Positions 62,150 to 64,000 of a stretch of 64,000 nucleotides of DNA are shown here, in pieces. Each line of letters opens with the position of its first letter. The first letter of the stretch is position 1. Source of the DNA: Corynebacterium tuberculostearicum SK141 (GTDB lineage: Bacteria; Actinomycetota; Actinomycetes; Mycobacteriales; Mycobacteriaceae). The stretch spans positions 1 to 64,000 of the forward strand of contig NZ_ACVP01000012.1 of assembly GCF_000175635.1 (NCBI RefSeq), in the 5' to 3' direction. The position numbers and the translations under genes are program-made. The notes under the pieces were generated by a model. The model saw only the letters and a program-made list of their open reading frames with translations. It did no database searches and was not told the DNA's origin.

Positions 62150-63535
62150 CTAGGTGAGGGGCAGCGTCGAGGTCGGGTTGATGCCGCGAACCTTGGAATT
62201 GATAACGCCGGCGATGGCGAGCACCACGAACATGGCGGCGGCGGAGAGGAGTTGGGTGCGGGCGGTGGCGTCGGTAAGCATGAGTACCGCGATGGCCGCA
62301 AAGAGGGCGAGGGCGAACCAGGTGAGGTAGGGGAAGGCCCACATGCGGATGGGGAGGGGATGGAGGGCCTCAAGCTGGCGGCGCAGGCGCAGCTGGCTGA
62401 CGGCGATGAAGACCCAGACGATGAGCAGGGACGCGCCGGCGGCGTTGAGCATGAAAGTAAGGAGCCAGCCGGTATCGGCGTAGTTGAGCACCACCATGAC
62501 GGCCGAGAGGAGGACAGACAGGCCGATGGCGGTGGTAGGAACGCCGTCCTTATTGGTGGTGGTGAAGATGCGCGGGGCCTCGCCGCGGGAGGCTAGGGAG
62601 TGCATCATGCGGGAGGAGGCGTAGATCTGCGAGTTGAAGGCGGAGAGTAGCGCGAGCACGATGACGACTTCCATGATGCCGGCCGCGCCCGGGATGCCGG
62701 CGCGTTCGAGAACCATGGTGAAGGGCGATTCTGCGGCCGAGGAGGCACCGCCCAGGATGGAATAGGGCAGGAGGAACGTGATGACGAGGACGGAGCCCAA
62801 GTAGAACACCGAGATGCGCAAGATGGTGGAGCGCACGGCATTAACCAGGGATTTCTCGGGATCCTCGGATTCGGCAGAAGCGATGGCGACCACCTCGATG
62901 CCGCCGAAGGCGAAGGCCACTGCGAGCAGGCCGGCCGCGACGCCGCCGAGGCCATTAGGCATGAAGCCGTCCTCCAGGAAGACGGAGGTGCCGATGAAGG
63001 AATGTCCGGGCAGAAGGCCCAAGATGAGCAGCGCGCCGATGATGAGAAAGGCCACGATGACGACGACCTTGATGAGGGCGAACCAGTACTCGAATTCGCC
63101 GAAGCTGCGCACGCGCAGCAGGTTGATGATGCCGAAGAGGACCACGCAGACGGCGGCGGGGATCCACGGCGAAACGTTGAACCAGGAGCCAATGAAGCCG
63201 GCCGCGCCGGTGATTTCGGCGCCAAGGACGGCGACCGTGGCTAGCCAATAGATCCAGCCCTGGGTAAAGCCCGCCCAGCGGCCGATGCCGTGTTCGGCGT
63301 ATTCGGAAAAGGAGCCGGAGGCGGGGATAACGGTGCCCATCTCGCCCAGCATCTGCATCACCAAAATGGCCAGAAAGCCAGCGATGACGTAGGCGAGGAG
63401 CACGGCGGGGCCGGCGGCGGAAATGCCGACGCCGGTGCCCAAGAAAAGTCCGGCACCGATGGTGGAGCCTAGCCCCATCATCGTCAGGTGGCGGACCTTC
63501 AGACCAGAACCGAGGGTGGAGGAGTTATCAGTCAC
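62150..63535 (-). CDS. aroP: Amino acid permease, AroP-like (AAT family)
   Basis: 461 residues, twelve transmembrane helices. The APC signature is clear: LTMMGLGSTIGAGLFLGTGV in TM1, PASGSFSEYAEHGIGRWAGF, then FGEFEYWFALIKVVVIVAFL and AFAFGGIEVVAIASAESEDP. The wording of these motifs resembles C. glutamicum AroP, which carries aromatic amino acids and whose gene also lies in a dap cluster. Placement beside dapD supports the assignment, but related corynebacterial permeases differ in substrate. Confidence 0.75.
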   Translation of the reverse strand: MTDNSSTLGSGLKVRHLTMMGLGSTIGAGLFLGTGVGISAAGPAVLLAYVIAGFLAILVMQMLGEMGTVIPASGSFSEYAEHGIGRWAGFTQGWIYWLATVAVLGAEITGAAGFIGSWFNVSPWIPAAVCVVLFGIINLLRVRSFGEFEYWFALIKVVVIVAFLIIGALLILGLLPGHSFIGTSVFLEDGFMPNGLGGVAAGLLAVAFAFGGIEVVAIASAESEDPEKSLVNAVRSTILRISVFYLGSVLVITFLLPYSILGGASSAAESPFTMVLERAGIPGAAGIMEVVIVLALLSAFNSQIYASSRMMHSLASRGEAPRIFTTTNKDGVPTTAIGLSVLLSAVMVVLNYADTGWLLTFMLNAAGASLLIVWVFIAVSQLRLRRQLEALHPLPIRMWAFPYLTWFALALFAAIAVLMLTDATARTQLLSAAAMFVVLAIAGVINSKVRGINPTSTLPLT

Positions 63536-63580
63536 CCCTCCATCTTATTTTGCCCGATTGGGCTATAGGAATCGGGGGTA

Positions 63581-64000
63581 TTAATTCTTGTGCAGCTCGT
63601 CGTTAAGCGCGACGGCCTCGGCCTTCCACTCCACGGCCTCAACCGCACCGGAGACGGAGTTGCGGCGCAGCAGCATGCCGGAGGCACCGGAGAGCTGGGA
63701 GCCCTTGATGTTCTCGCCATTGCCGACGCCGAGTGCTTCCGCGACCTTGCCAAAGACGGTTACCTTGGTGCCGGCGGTGACGTAGAGGCCGGCTTCGACC
63801 ACGGCGTCGTCGCCAAGCGAAATGCCAATGCCGGAGTTGGCGCCGAGGAGGCAGCGCTCGCCGATGGAGATGACCTCCTTGCCGCCGCCGGACAGGGTAC
63901 CCATGATGGACGCGCCGCCGCCGATATCGGAGCCATCGCCCACGACGACGCCCGCGGAGATGCGGCCCTCAACCATGGAAGCGCCGAGGGTGCCGGCGTT
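63581..64000 (-). CDS. dapD: Tetrahydrodipicolinate N-succinyltransferase, 3' part (partial)
   Basis: The last 139 codons; the 5' part lies beyond the window. Left-handed beta-helix hexapeptides are visible: [40 protein letters not shown] and [17 protein letters not shown], then the short actinobacterial tail ending ALNDELHKN. The enzyme adds succinate to tetrahydrodipicolinate in DAP/lysine synthesis, upstream of DapC, encoded on the opposite strand 5 kb away, as in mycobacteria (Rv1201c/Rv1178). Confidence 0.93.
   Translation of the reverse strand, partial: NAGTLGASMVEGRISAGVVVGDGSDIGGGASIMGTLSGGGKEVISIGERCLLGANSGIGISLGDDAVVEAGLYVTAGTKVTVFGKVAEALGVGNGENIKGSQLSGASGMLLRRNSVSGAVEAVEWKAEAVALNDELHKN

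Noticed and set aside
1..64000. Insertion sequence, prophage or integrative element boundaries
   Set aside because: No transposase, integrase or direct-repeat attachment site was found, including at the edges of the selenocysteine island.

Overview
The window is chromosomal DNA from a high-GC actinobacterium, almost certainly a Corynebacterium. The evidence is the mycothiol genes (mca, mshB), a short Z-prenyl synthase of the Rv1086 type, LpqW, the actinobacterial DapC/DapD pair, and a gene order that follows Mycobacterium tuberculosis Rv1080c-Rv1112 and then Rv1165-Rv1201c. The species is not settled by the sequence. No phage, transposase or CRISPR array was seen.

Layout. 1-4.3 kb is an accessory block: a Bax-inhibitor-1 membrane protein, a DUF3558 lipoprotein and a 619-residue PPE-like protein that looks like a type VII secretion substrate. 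4.3-27.4 kb is conserved core: greA, DUF4307, mca, Z-prenyl synthase, coaA, glyA, phoH2, a GNAT enzyme, a TetR/MFS efflux pair, fumC, glpX, xseAB, ispH, rmuC, an AI-2E-type transporter and ychF. 27.5-33.5 kb carries a DJ-1/PfpI protein, a cation-diffusion exporter behind a yybP-ykoY (manganese) riboswitch, a PRC-barrel/DUF2382 protein, a dicarboxylate/amino-acid symporter and a secreted-type nuclease.

The most interesting part is 34.3-45.0 kb, a compact selenocysteine island. It holds a formate dehydrogenase whose catalytic subunit is read through an in-frame UGA followed by a SECIS hairpin, its iron-sulfur and membrane subunits, selD, a selenocysteine tRNA, selA and selB. These are everything needed to make selenophosphate, charge the tRNA with Sec, and insert it into the one selenoprotein seen here. 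Two lipoprotein genes bracket selD, and one of them is frameshifted.

45.0-51.4 kb carries an unknown protein, a BCCT transporter, a ZIP metal transporter, DUF808, DUF402 and an exported protein. 51.6-64 kb returns to core order: typA, a bacterial GOLPH3-like protein, lpqW, mshB, a ferredoxin, dapC, an RluA-type pseudouridine synthase, GtrA, a small Xre regulator with a membrane partner, a DUF559 protein, an AroP-like permease and the 3' part of dapD.

Four intergenic sites (about 32.25, 33.48, 60.07 and 61.96 kb) share a repeated inverted motif built on GTGAGCGCGAAGGG, usually arranged as two consecutive hairpins. This looks like a dispersed intergenic element family and, with the selenocysteine island and the riboswitch, is the main non-routine signal in the window.
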